A stretch of DNA of 64,000 bases from Bacillus sp. EB01 (GTDB lineage: Bacteria > Bacillota > Bacilli > Bacillales > Cytobacillaceae), in assembly GCF_000613125.1 (NCBI RefSeq), contig NZ_HG964497.1, forward strand, positions 540,823-604,822, in the 5' to 3' direction. The first letter of the stretch is position 1. Every line of letters begins with the position of its first letter. Of the stretch, positions 36,171 to 43,823 are shown one piece after another. The position numbers and the translations under genes were made by a program. The notes below the pieces were generated by a model. The model searched no databases and was not told the DNA's origin. It was given only the letters and a program-made list of their open reading frames with translations.

Positions 36171-36662
36171 CTACACCGGAACTTTAAACTCTTGGCAGAT
36201 GATTTTTTCAGTGCCTTCTTGGTCTTCATACTCCTCGTATGGTATGGAAAGGGACCTATATGTGCTATGCCAAAATTTAATAGCATGCTTGTTTTTTTCT
36301 AGTTGTGCTACAAAATAACTTCCCGGCCTCTGCTCAAATATTTGCTGTGCAGCTATGGTTGCAGCTCCTTTTCCCCTAAATCGTTTATATAGGAAAAAGT
36401 CATTGATGACATATTGAATTTGCTTAGTAAAAGGAGGCTCAAGCAGGAGGACAAACCCGGCATTTTCTCCATCCGCGACGATAAAATAGGGATTTACACC
36501 TTCTTTTTCCCAAAAATATGAAAAGGAATCAAATTCGTATGTGCCAGCTGAATTCTCCTTAAGGCTATCCGTATACGCTGATAAATCATGCAAATAATGA
36601 GCGTACATATTTCTCAGAATTTCCGCATCTTCCCTGGTTGTTTTTCTCACCGTAATACTCAT
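36171..36662 (-). CDS. GNAT family N-acetyltransferase
   Basis: 163-residue acetyltransferase from the ATG at 36662 (GGGGTG 6 nt upstream; the GTG at 36671 overlaps that site). It has GNAT features: N-terminal ITVRKTTREDAEIL, a central strand AGFVLLLEPP, and the acetyl-CoA loop RFRGKGAATIAAQQIFE (near 95). The acceptor substrate is unknown. Confidence 0.82.
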   Translation of the reverse strand: MSITVRKTTREDAEILRNMYAHYLHDLSAYTDSLKENSAGTYEFDSFSYFWEKEGVNPYFIVADGENAGFVLLLEPPFTKQIQYVINDFFLYKRFRGKGAATIAAQQIFEQRPGSYFVAQLEKNKHAIKFWHSTYRSLSIPYEEYEDQEGTEKIICQEFKVPV

Positions 36663-36780
36663 TTCTTTCACCCCGTAAAATTGTCTACTTTTAACTATTC
36701 TATCATCAGGTTGCCTTCTCCTCTGTATGATTTACCAACCTGATGCCAAACTACTAAGGAAGTGGGAAGGGGTGAAGAAC

Positions 36781-36924
36781 ATGACGAAAAAATACAATAA
36801 GGGCAGCCGCAACCAAAGCTCCCCAAAAGCAGGGCATAATCAAATGGAAATCGCTCTTGAAAACAGCGGAGATAACAGCAAAGGGAATGTAAGGGGTAAA
36901 AGTCAGAATACCAAAACAAAATAA
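36781..36924 (+). CDS. Small basic hydrophilic protein, spore-type
   Basis: 47-residue protein; ATG at 36781 follows GGAAGGGGTG by 6 nt and a terminator follows. Sequence is rich in Lys, Asn, Gly, Ser and Gln with no hydrophobic stretch (MTKKYNKGSRNQSSPKAGHN at the start). It resembles minor small acid-soluble spore proteins in composition but I cannot match it to one. Confidence 0.55.
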   Translation: MTKKYNKGSRNQSSPKAGHNQMEIALENSGDNSKGNVRGKSQNTKTK

Positions 36925-36929
36925 AAAAT

Positions 36930-36962
36930 GCCCGGCTGCAGAATTGTTGCTGCAATCCGGGC
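36930..36962 (+). terminator. Terminator of the 47-residue protein gene
   Basis: GCCCGG-TGCAG / CTGCA-CCGGGC stem with A-rich upstream flank, so it may also work for the converging 67-residue membrane protein gene. Confidence 0.75.
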
Positions 36963-36976
36963 TTATTCTGATACTG

Positions 36977-37180
36977 TCATAAATGATAATCCTCCCAAAC
37001 TTGTTGATAAATTTCATATGCCGTTTCCGAAAAGCTAAAGTCAATCAATGCCAGAAGAATCCAGAAAACCTTTTCAATCCATATAACTTCAATTTGTGCG
37101 GTAAACAGTGCAATGATGATGGAAACGAAAACTACAAATGTAAACACCCTTTTCCGGGTATACCCTTTGCTTCCGTCCAT
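36977..37180 (-). CDS. Small two-helix membrane protein
   Basis: 67 residues with two hydrophobic segments (about 11-29, VFTFVVFVSIIIALFTAQ, and 32-50) and a charged N-terminus. It is preceded by GGGGGTGATTGC. Not recognised; it could be an envelope or spore membrane protein. A near-match to the Fnr consensus lies about 75 nt upstream. Confidence 0.5.
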   Translation of the reverse strand: MDGSKGYTRKRVFTFVVFVSIIIALFTAQIEVIWIEKVFWILLALIDFSFSETAYEIYQQVWEDYHL

Positions 37181-37287
37181 GCAATCACCCCCTTATACCA
37201 ATTGTTCCTTCCCGATCATCACCTTTCCGTCCTCACTCCTTCTGTTTTTTCTTTTGTGAAATTACGCACAATCCCTTTGATAAGAAA

Positions 37288-37311
37288 GCCGGCACCTCCA
37301 AGCATGCCGGC
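37288..37311 (-). terminator. GC-rich terminator-like hairpin
   Basis: GCCGGC / GCCGGC with a 12-nt loop, followed on the minus strand by TTTCTT. Probably the end of the 68-residue protein transcript at 37378. Confidence 0.55.
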
Positions 37312-37377
37312 CCTGTGTGCTTACCTTATATACGAATGGATAACTTTAAGGTTTCAACTCGTGCAATTTAAAACATG

Positions 37378-37584
37378 TTAATCCTTTGGTTGTTGATAAA
37401 TATTGGTTCTCATGGCTGGTCCCTCTTCCCTGTCCTCGTAAAACTCTTCCTGTATAGTGAGGTTAGCCTGCTCAGTCTTGCTGTTTGGCGTGGTATCTCC
37501 CTGATTGGCACTATTTCCACCTGTCAGCCTTTTGTCCAATTCCCGATTCGTTTCAACTGCCTCATTTTTATTTTTATTAGCCAT
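37378..37584 (-). CDS. Small acidic/hydrophilic hypothetical protein
   Basis: 68-residue protein preceded by AAGGAGGG. It is rich in Asn, Glu, Thr and Gln, without Cys or hydrophobic segments (MANKNKNEAVETNRELDKRL start). Not recognised; the composition suggests a disordered, possibly spore-associated protein. Confidence 0.55.
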   Translation of the reverse strand: MANKNKNEAVETNRELDKRLTGGNSANQGDTTPNSKTEQANLTIQEEFYEDREEGPAMRTNIYQQPKD

Positions 37585-37797
37585 ATCGTTCCCTCCTTCT
37601 TCTTATCCCTAGTTTTCTCGTTTCCCGTTGGATTCAAACACTAATACTATTACAACAAAAATAATCTACATAACAGATGCAGCTGAGCACCCAAGGGTGA
37701 ACGTGCGGCCATTCATAAAGCAATCCAGGATAGCCTTGGCAGGGGAACTGAATAAGGATGACCTGGAATTTTTCAGCTTGCTTTATGTAATAACAAA

Positions 37798-37821
37798 GCG
37801 TGCGGGGAATTGCCCGCACGC
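37798..37821. terminator. Terminator of the Gly/Pro-rich protein gene
   Basis: GCGTGCGGG / CCCGCACGC perfect stem. TTTGTT follows on the minus strand and CATTTTTGTTT on the plus strand. Confidence 0.75.
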
Positions 37822-37833
37822 CATTTTTGTTTA

Positions 37834-38259
37834 CTAAAAGCATCTGAAGGAACGGATTCTTCTCAAGTCTGTTCCATAATAGGACCAGCCCCTTCTCCTC
37901 CAACGCCAGCCAGCAATCGATGTCCTCCCTACAAAAGTTGGAAAGAACCAAAAGCTGGTGCCATTATTTAGCCAAATGTATGTGTAACGGTAAAGGCAGC
38001 GCCTAATTCCGCCCGGATCAACCGCGAAAGCAGCCGCCTGGGATTCTTGCGGTGTTGCAAAAGGCGGAGGGCCGGATGGAGGGCCGTCCTGGCCTCCTCC
38101 AGGAAAGACTCCTCCTGTCGCCCCTCCTCCTGGGAACTGGCCTCCGCCAAATCCTCCCCCAGGAAATTGGCCTCCTCCCGGGAACTGTTGAAATTGTCTA
38201 TTATCGCCTTGTTCCTGTCCAGGGATATATCCGTTTGTGTAAAAATTATTGTTATCCAA
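37834..38259 (-). CDS. Gly/Pro-rich spore-coat-like protein with aromatic-Arg C-terminus
   Basis: 141 residues starting at TTG 38259, 7-8 nt after AAAGGAGG. Residues 22-65 are built from QFPGGG / FGGGQ repeats. Residues 82-141 are dense in Trp, Tyr, Phe and Arg (RRCLYRYTYIWLNNGTSFWF, then WRWRRRGWSYYG) with two Cys. I recall similar C-terminal domains in Bacillus proteins of unknown function. The make-up suggests a cross-linked spore-surface protein. There is no signal peptide. Confidence 0.7.
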   Translation of the reverse strand: MDNNNFYTNGYIPGQEQGDNRQFQQFPGGGQFPGGGFGGGQFPGGGATGGVFPGGGQDGPPSGPPPFATPQESQAAAFAVDPGGIRRCLYRYTYIWLNNGTSFWFFPTFVGRTSIAGWRWRRRGWSYYGTDLRRIRSFRCF

Positions 38260-38282
38260 TATAATTCCTCCTTTAATATTCC

Positions 38283-39386
38283 TTAATGGACTTTTACCTC
38301 TGCTAGTGATCGGATTTGGCCCGCGACCTTATCCCTGATAGCGTCTACCTTTTTAAAATCCATAGCCGGTATATAGATTGCTTCAAGTTCGTCATGAAGT
38401 TCTTTGGCCCTCGCCAGATGGGAGGTTGCTTCCTTCATCTTTGCTTTGTACCTTCCCGAAATTGATTCAATCCGGCCAGCAAAAATTTCATCGGTTGCCG
38501 GCGCAATTAAAAGCTCATACATATCGATGATTTCATCTCCATCACGGCTTGGAAAGTATTCATGTGGCGCGGTACTGTCAAAAATTGCAATCCCAATTTC
38601 GCGAAACACCACCATATCAAGGCTATGCGGGTCAAATCCACAATGATAAATTTCCACATCAATTCCCCGATCTTCTGCGCCCTTAGCAAGTTTCTTTAGC
38701 ATCGTGGACTTTCCGCTACCCGGGCGTCCCTTGATAAAGTATCTCTTTTGTACATCCTCGGTAAGGTTAGGGACAAAGTCCACCGCACCGGCAGGAGTGG
38801 CCGCACCGAGGAATCTGTGGCGGACGTCACTTGATTTATTCAGCCTGATTTTCCCAAAGAACTGGTCGATCAGCTTTCCAGTCAGTTCATCTGCCTTTTG
38901 GAAGTCCATGCTCTGGATGTAAATAAGCTCCCATTCGTCATGAATTTCAAGCGCATCCTTAAAAGTGGAATAAGCTGTCTTAAAGGCTTCTCCTATATTC
39001 TTATTTAAGTTTAAAATTTTTTCTTTATGCTGTTTGAGAGCTGACGAATTCCATGCCTCTCCTAGGTTAATATACTCTTCAATTGCACCAGGCGCCGATG
39101 GCTCAATCACATGTGGATGTGTCCCATCAACGATACCGATTTTCAAAGCTGGTATGATGACTCCATCTATGGATTGGTTATCAGAAGAGCAATGAAGCAG
39201 CTCAATGTCAAAGCCGCGATCGGTCCACTCTCTGCCAATTGCTCTCATTAATGAAGATTTCCCTGTTCCTGGCCCTCCCTTCAGGATGAATAGCTTTTCG
39301 AGCCCCTGCAGATTGGAATCATACAAACTGTGAAAGCCTCTGGCTGTATTTCCGCCAGCAAAGTAGTTCCTAATCCTTCCCGCCAC
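38283..39386 (-). CDS. Dual P-loop ATPase, PRK06851-like
   Basis: 367-residue soluble protein from GTG 39386, 7 nt after AAGGGGTG. It is an internal duplication: two similar halves each start with a Walker A (GGPGTGKSS near residue 41, GRPGSGKST near 220), followed by GFDIELLHCSSDNQSIDGV or GIDVEIYHCGFDPHSLDMV and end in YIQSMDFQKAD or YIPAMDFKKVD. It matches an uncharacterised ATPase family of spore-forming Firmicutes. Its function is unknown; it lies 23 nt before the Gly/Pro-rich coat-like gene. Confidence 0.8.
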   Translation of the reverse strand: MAGRIRNYFAGGNTARGFHSLYDSNLQGLEKLFILKGGPGTGKSSLMRAIGREWTDRGFDIELLHCSSDNQSIDGVIIPALKIGIVDGTHPHVIEPSAPGAIEEYINLGEAWNSSALKQHKEKILNLNKNIGEAFKTAYSTFKDALEIHDEWELIYIQSMDFQKADELTGKLIDQFFGKIRLNKSSDVRHRFLGAATPAGAVDFVPNLTEDVQKRYFIKGRPGSGKSTMLKKLAKGAEDRGIDVEIYHCGFDPHSLDMVVFREIGIAIFDSTAPHEYFPSRDGDEIIDMYELLIAPATDEIFAGRIESISGRYKAKMKEATSHLARAKELHDELEAIYIPAMDFKKVDAIRDKVAGQIRSLAEVKVH

Positions 39387-39688
39387 GTGCACACACCCCT
39401 TATTTAAACAAATAGATTGTTTCACCCATTATCGTATGCAGCTCTTCGCCTATGGGTGAATGCCCACATATGGATTGGTTTTCAGCAAAAACTAACATTA
39501 ACTGCCATGAGTTTAAATCGCTTTATGCGGGGAATAGTAGCTGTAACGAAGCATTCTCCGCCCCGGGGCGGTTAATATATATGAAGGGAAAGGACTCCGA
39601 ATCCGGGGTCTTTTCTGCATAACAGGCATGTCTCCGCGGTCTGGGGACATGATATACTCGTTGGAAATAACATTAATGGAGGAAAAGG

Positions 39689-40225
39689 ATGAGGGACGTA
39701 ACACTAGAGCAGATTTTCAGGCACCATATCGCCCAGAAATACCTGAATCGTTCGGGTATGGCACATGCCATTGCAGTTGCCTATCACGCATTCAATATGG
39801 CAAAGGAACACGGGCAGGACGTCGACATTGCCTCAAAAGCTGGATTTTTACACGACATGGGCCACTATACCTGGTATCGGAACGGGAAATGGGATTACGA
39901 ATTGTATAGAAAAAATGATATACATGCCATCAAGGGGGCGGAGCGGGCGCACAAGCTTTTGATTCGGCTCGGGGAAAACCCAGTGAAGGCCAAGACAATC
40001 GCGCTGGCTATCCTGTTTCATACCGACTCCTTCCTGCCTACAAATGATATTGTCCGAACCCCGTTGCAGCAAATTGTTAAATGGGCGGATGAAAAGGATG
40101 AGGAAGAAGGCGGAGCGCATCATTACCGTACCATCGAATATGGCAGGGCTCTGGACAGCCTGAAACGGTTGGATAAACTCATTGATGAAGAGTTGGAAAA
40201 AGAAAACCCTGATCAAGCTTCGTAG
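39689..40225 (+). CDS. HD-domain phosphohydrolase
   Basis: 178-residue protein with HD-superfamily residues: His in MAHAIAVAYHAFN, the HD pair in AGFLHDMGHYTWY (near residue 55), His in IHAIKGAERAH and Asp in KWADEKDEEE. It could hydrolyse nucleotides or cyclic nucleotides; nothing selects the substrate. GGAGGAAAAGG precedes the start. The final codons form the first arm of its terminator. Confidence 0.82.
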   Translation: MRDVTLEQIFRHHIAQKYLNRSGMAHAIAVAYHAFNMAKEHGQDVDIASKAGFLHDMGHYTWYRNGKWDYELYRKNDIHAIKGAERAHKLLIRLGENPVKAKTIALAILFHTDSFLPTNDIVRTPLQQIVKWADEKDEEEGGAHHYRTIEYGRALDSLKRLDKLIDEELEKENPDQAS

Positions 40226-40240
40226 AGGATCAGGGTTTTT
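40203..40240 (+). terminator. Terminator of the HD-domain gene
   Basis: AAAACCCTGATC / GATCAGGGTTTTT; the stop codon (40223-40225) lies in the loop. Confidence 0.85.
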
Positions 40241-40399
40241 GATTTTAGGATATTCGCTTTTACTAGTATTTCGGGGAGGCTTATTTTTAAAATGTAAAAG
40301 TGTTCTTGATGACACTGCTTACTGTCATTGTTTTGAGGCCCAAACTATTATAAGTATAGGCGACGATTAACCTTTACAGCCGCAGGGAGGAAAAGTGTC

Positions 40400-40516
40400 A
40401 TGATAGCTTATAGCGAAAAGAATCAGAGAATTTCCTTGGGAATAAGAGTGCATTTTGTCGATAAAGATTCTTGGCAGATGTTTAGGAATGATTTGCGGAA
40501 AAACACACCAGCTTAG
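40400..40516 (+). CDS. Possible 38-residue protein
   Basis: ATG at 40400 follows GGGAGG by about 9 nt. Reads MIAYSEKNQRISLGIRV then WQMFRNDLRKN. Not recognised. Only the ribosome site supports it, and codon use gives no clear signal over so short a length. Confidence 0.35.
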   Translation: MIAYSEKNQRISLGIRVHFVDKDSWQMFRNDLRKNTPA

Positions 40517-40531
40517 TGGAATTGTGCACCA

Positions 40532-41008
40532 CTATTTCGTCAAATCGACTAGCTCAGCTTGTATACTTTCTGCCAGCGTATTAGGGGATAGTTCAATTTG
40601 AACTCCTATTTTCCCGCCACTGACTATAATTGTTTCCTGTTCGGCTGCCCGAATGTCAATAAATGTCCTATAAAGCTTCTTCATTCCTACAGGCGAACAT
40701 CCACCTCTTATATAGCCTGTAAACTTTTGAATATCCTTAACATGTATCATTTCTACCTTTTTATCCCCTGCAGCCCTGGCAGCCTTTTTCAAATCCAATT
40801 CCTCTGCCGCGGGAATAACAAATACAAAAATTCCCTTTGACACACCCTGTGCAACAAGTGTTTTAAACACTTGCTCTACTGGCCGGCCGATTTTTCCAGC
40901 TACTGATACACCATCAATTTTGCCGTCATTTGCTCCATAGGAGAGCATGGAATATTCAGCCTTTTTCGAATCAAGAATTCTCATCGCATTAGTTTTGCTG
41001 CCTGCCAT
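40532..41008 (-). CDS. ybaK: YbaK/EbsC-type Cys-tRNA(Pro) deacylase
   Basis: 158-residue editing-domain protein. KTNAMRILDSKKAEYSMLSY, GRPVEQVFKTLVAQ (catalytic-type Lys near residue 46) and the loop GYIRGGCSPVGMKKLYRTFI (near 95) are diagnostic of YbaK, which clears Cys mis-attached to tRNA-Pro. GGAG lies upstream. It appears to stand alone. Confidence 0.9.
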   Translation of the reverse strand: MAGSKTNAMRILDSKKAEYSMLSYGANDGKIDGVSVAGKIGRPVEQVFKTLVAQGVSKGIFVFVIPAAEELDLKKAARAAGDKKVEMIHVKDIQKFTGYIRGGCSPVGMKKLYRTFIDIRAAEQETIIVSGGKIGVQIELSPNTLAESIQAELVDLTK

Positions 41009-41126
41009 TTTTTCTCAACTCCTTAAAAACGAAAAAGGAATTCGCCTGTCCGAATCCCCAGCTTTTACATATATATTATAATACTCTTGGCACAAAAAAA
41101 TAGCGGGTTATTTCTGTAATTAGCAC

Positions 41127-41151
41127 AAAGGGAGGTGGAGACCCCCCCTTT
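41127..41151 (-). terminator. Probable terminator of the downstream subtilase
   Basis: AAAGGGAGG / CCCCCCTTT imperfect stem just after the subtilase stop codon at 41166. The T-run is weak. Confidence 0.45.
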
Positions 41152-41165
41152 GATTAAACTACACT

Positions 41166-43619
41166 CTATTGGAACCATGCCTGGAACCAGCGTGTTGACG
41201 CTACAGCATAATCAGCACGGGTAACTTTCTTTGTTGGTTCGAACACTGCCTCGATTGTAGGCTTCAAATCGAATGCCCCTTGCTTAACACCGTACTTGAC
41301 ATTCAGGATATTAAGGTCGATGGCTGTCTGGACATATCCCCTTAAATCTGCTGGGATACTGGCACTGTCCTTTAATACAACTCGTTCTCCGTTATAAAGG
41401 AAGGTTACATCTCCCGTGTGTTCCTTTGCGAGACCCTGAAGGCCTAACGCTTGAACAAGTGAGTAGGCAAGCTCAGCGCGGTTCAGCGTTCCATTTGGAT
41501 TGAAGTTCCCAAATGAATCCAGGCGCATAACCCCATTTTGTGTAATGGCGCCATCCTTAATAGCAGAGCCTTTAGCAAGTGTGGCAAGTGCATATGGAAG
41601 ATCAGCAGCTGCTACATCCTTTGCCGAACCTGAAAGATTCTGGCGTATTCCCGCACCCATGACAAGATAGCGTGCAAGCTCCTTGCGCAGTAGATACTGA
41701 TCAGGCTTAAAGGTGCCATCAGTATAGCCATCCATTAGTCTTTCACTAACTGCCATCTGGATTGCGGCTGAGCCTGCATGGCCTGAGATATCATTTAATC
41801 CTGAGTATCCACTTACTTTTGTGAAGGCAAGTGAACCTGTTACCGTCTCAGGCAATGCAAGCCCGATCGGATTGAGTTCATCTCCTCTTAACCCTCTTAC
41901 CTCTGCCTTCCATTGTCCTGATTTCGGAGACGTTACTGAAACAGTGCGGTCAGGGTAAAGGGCAAAAAGAAGATTAACCCCTGAGCTGTACTCAGTTCCA
42001 TCTGGAGCAATCAGAACCAGGTTCACAGGATTTCCTGTCTGGCCAAGCAGACCATAAGCGTCTATCCTTGCGGTCAACTGGGTTACACCTTCCGGCACTG
42101 TGAATTCATGCTGGCTAGGCAACGCTGGATTATAGTCAAGTTCAAAAGTAACACGTTCCGTTTTTGAGTTTACGCTGCTATTAAACTTTTGATATTCATT
42201 GACTGTTTTCCCATAAGTTTTACCAAACATGATTGTTTCCAGGGCGGCATATGCGTTTACATAGCCTGAGCCTGCTTCCCATGTTTCATAGCCTGGCATA
42301 TTGGTCGCTGTATCCTGAAGGATTTTTTTAATTTCATCCGGAGAAAGCGAAGGATCAGCTTCTATCATCAAAGCAACGATACCAGCTACATGTGGAGTTG
42401 CCATTGATGTGCCGCTCATTGAAGTATAGAAAGGCAAATAGGCTGGTTCAATCAAATTGGCATCATCTGTAATTGCCAGGGAAGATACAGGTGCAAGGAC
42501 GCGTGTAGAAATAATATTTACCCCGGGCGCCGTAATGGTCGGCCTATCTTCCCATGTGTATGTTTCACCGTCCATTTCAAACGTGCCGCCAACACCTTTT
42601 GTGCCCCTAGAGGAGAAGTCTGCAAGTGAACCATCTTTCTCACCAGCTGCTACTGAAATTACCCATGGAGCCTTTGCGTATGGGTTATGCGTATTCTCTG
42701 CGGGACCTTCATTGCCGGCAGCAAACAGAACCGTAATCCCACGGTCGTGAGCTGCTTTTGAAGCTATGTTGATTGGGTCGTTCGGGTCGAAGTCTCCCGA
42801 GCCTCCCCATGAGTTTGTGATAACACGGATCTTGTATTTGGATTGATTCGTAATGGCGTAATCAAAGCCCCCAATTCCGTCCAGGACAAACAAAGCGGCA
42901 CCCGAACCGTAGCCAATCAGGTCAGCGCCAGGAGCTGCCCCTTCAAATTTGCCGCTTGAACTTGCGCCCGTGCCGCCAACTGTCCCGGCAACATGGGTCC
43001 CGTGTCCGGAGTTTGTATCTGTATTGACGACATTTTCAAGATACGTAACGGGAAGAAGGCCAGGGGCCAGGGAGGCAAGATTGATACTTCCAAGGACGTT
43101 TTGAACCAGGTTTTTGCCGAATTGGTGATCACGGTGTGTTCCATCCACCCCACTATCATTGACAACCACCCCGACGCCCTTACCTGAAAGTGGTAATCCA
43201 CTATTCGCCTTTTGCATAGCTGCGTCTGTCCGAGCCTTATCTACACCGGTCAGTGCCGTTGCATCATAGTTATAATATTCAAGCTTGCGATTTAAATAGA
43301 GGGATTTTACACCTTCCGTTGATGCAAGTGCCTTAATCTGGTCTTTTGTCGCGACCACACCTGCAATCGGAAGCGACTTCATTGTCACGCCTGTCGATAT
43401 GCCGAGTTGATCCAATAGATTGATTTGAGGAGCTGATGGTGCTCCCTCACCTTCAAACGTTACAATGACCTGCAGGCTGCCTGTGGATGTTTCAAGCGCC
43501 TTTGCCAAATGAACGTCAATCACAGCCGGAAGCAGCGCTGCTTTTGTTCTGTTCAATCCTGGTGCCAACAATGAAAGCACTACTATTAAACTCATAAGTA
43601 CGGAAAACCATTTTTTCAT
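41166..43619 (-). CDS. Secreted subtilisin-like (S8) protease with SLH-like C-terminus, copy 1
   Basis: 817 residues from the ATG at 43619 (GGGAGGG 8 nt upstream). Order: signal peptide (1-28), inhibitor-I9-like propeptide (55-110, KSLPIAGVVATKDQ), S8 catalytic domain with Asp155 (VVVNDSGVDGTH), His209 (GHGTHVAG) and Ser405 (GTSMATPHVAG), a beta-sandwich domain (500-600), then three S-layer-homology-like repeats (GLNDISGHAGSAAIQMAVSE, then NPNGTLNRAELAYSLVQALG). It should be held at the cell wall while degrading external protein. It is a tandem paralogue of the gene upstream. Confidence 0.93.
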   Translation of the reverse strand: MKKWFSVLMSLIVVLSLLAPGLNRTKAALLPAVIDVHLAKALETSTGSLQVIVTFEGEGAPSAPQINLLDQLGISTGVTMKSLPIAGVVATKDQIKALASTEGVKSLYLNRKLEYYNYDATALTGVDKARTDAAMQKANSGLPLSGKGVGVVVNDSGVDGTHRDHQFGKNLVQNVLGSINLASLAPGLLPVTYLENVVNTDTNSGHGTHVAGTVGGTGASSSGKFEGAAPGADLIGYGSGAALFVLDGIGGFDYAITNQSKYKIRVITNSWGGSGDFDPNDPINIASKAAHDRGITVLFAAGNEGPAENTHNPYAKAPWVISVAAGEKDGSLADFSSRGTKGVGGTFEMDGETYTWEDRPTITAPGVNIISTRVLAPVSSLAITDDANLIEPAYLPFYTSMSGTSMATPHVAGIVALMIEADPSLSPDEIKKILQDTATNMPGYETWEAGSGYVNAYAALETIMFGKTYGKTVNEYQKFNSSVNSKTERVTFELDYNPALPSQHEFTVPEGVTQLTARIDAYGLLGQTGNPVNLVLIAPDGTEYSSGVNLLFALYPDRTVSVTSPKSGQWKAEVRGLRGDELNPIGLALPETVTGSLAFTKVSGYSGLNDISGHAGSAAIQMAVSERLMDGYTDGTFKPDQYLLRKELARYLVMGAGIRQNLSGSAKDVAAADLPYALATLAKGSAIKDGAITQNGVMRLDSFGNFNPNGTLNRAELAYSLVQALGLQGLAKEHTGDVTFLYNGERVVLKDSASIPADLRGYVQTAIDLNILNVKYGVKQGAFDLKPTIEAVFEPTKKVTRADYAVASTRWFQAWFQ

Positions 43620-43780
43620 TTTTGCTTTCCCTCCCAAATTTCATTCTACTGCTACTATGATTATCGTAAAAATTTTAGTTCTCTACTATTCAACAAATGG
43701 TGTAATTTGATTTTGAAAAAGCACTATCTTTATGTCATACAAAAGTTATAGGAAATCATTCAATTATATCGATGGTACTA

Positions 43781-43809
43781 GAAATCCCCGCCTCCACAGC
43801 GGGGATTTC
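43781..43809. terminator. Hairpin terminator between the two subtilase genes
   Basis: GAAATCCCCGC / GCGGGGATTTC perfect stem just after the stop codon of subtilase copy 2, so each copy is probably transcribed on its own. Confidence 0.75.
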
Positions 43810-43823
43810 TGCCTTTTCACTTA

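Noticed and set aside
36113-36286. N-terminal extension of the AlkD-like protein
   Set aside because: The extra 58 residues have no family character, overlap the 3' end of the GNAT gene and are separated from the core by a strong ribosome site before ATG 36112.
37255-37270. TGTGAAATTACGCACA as an Fnr site for the small membrane protein gene
   Set aside because: It has one mismatch in a core half-site and no promoter could be placed around it, so it is not listed as a feature.
37634-37951. Frames 37634-37951 (minus) and 37628-37837 (plus) beside the coat-like gene
   Set aside because: They run through a strong terminator hairpin and overlap the better-supported coat-like gene; no ribosome site was seen.
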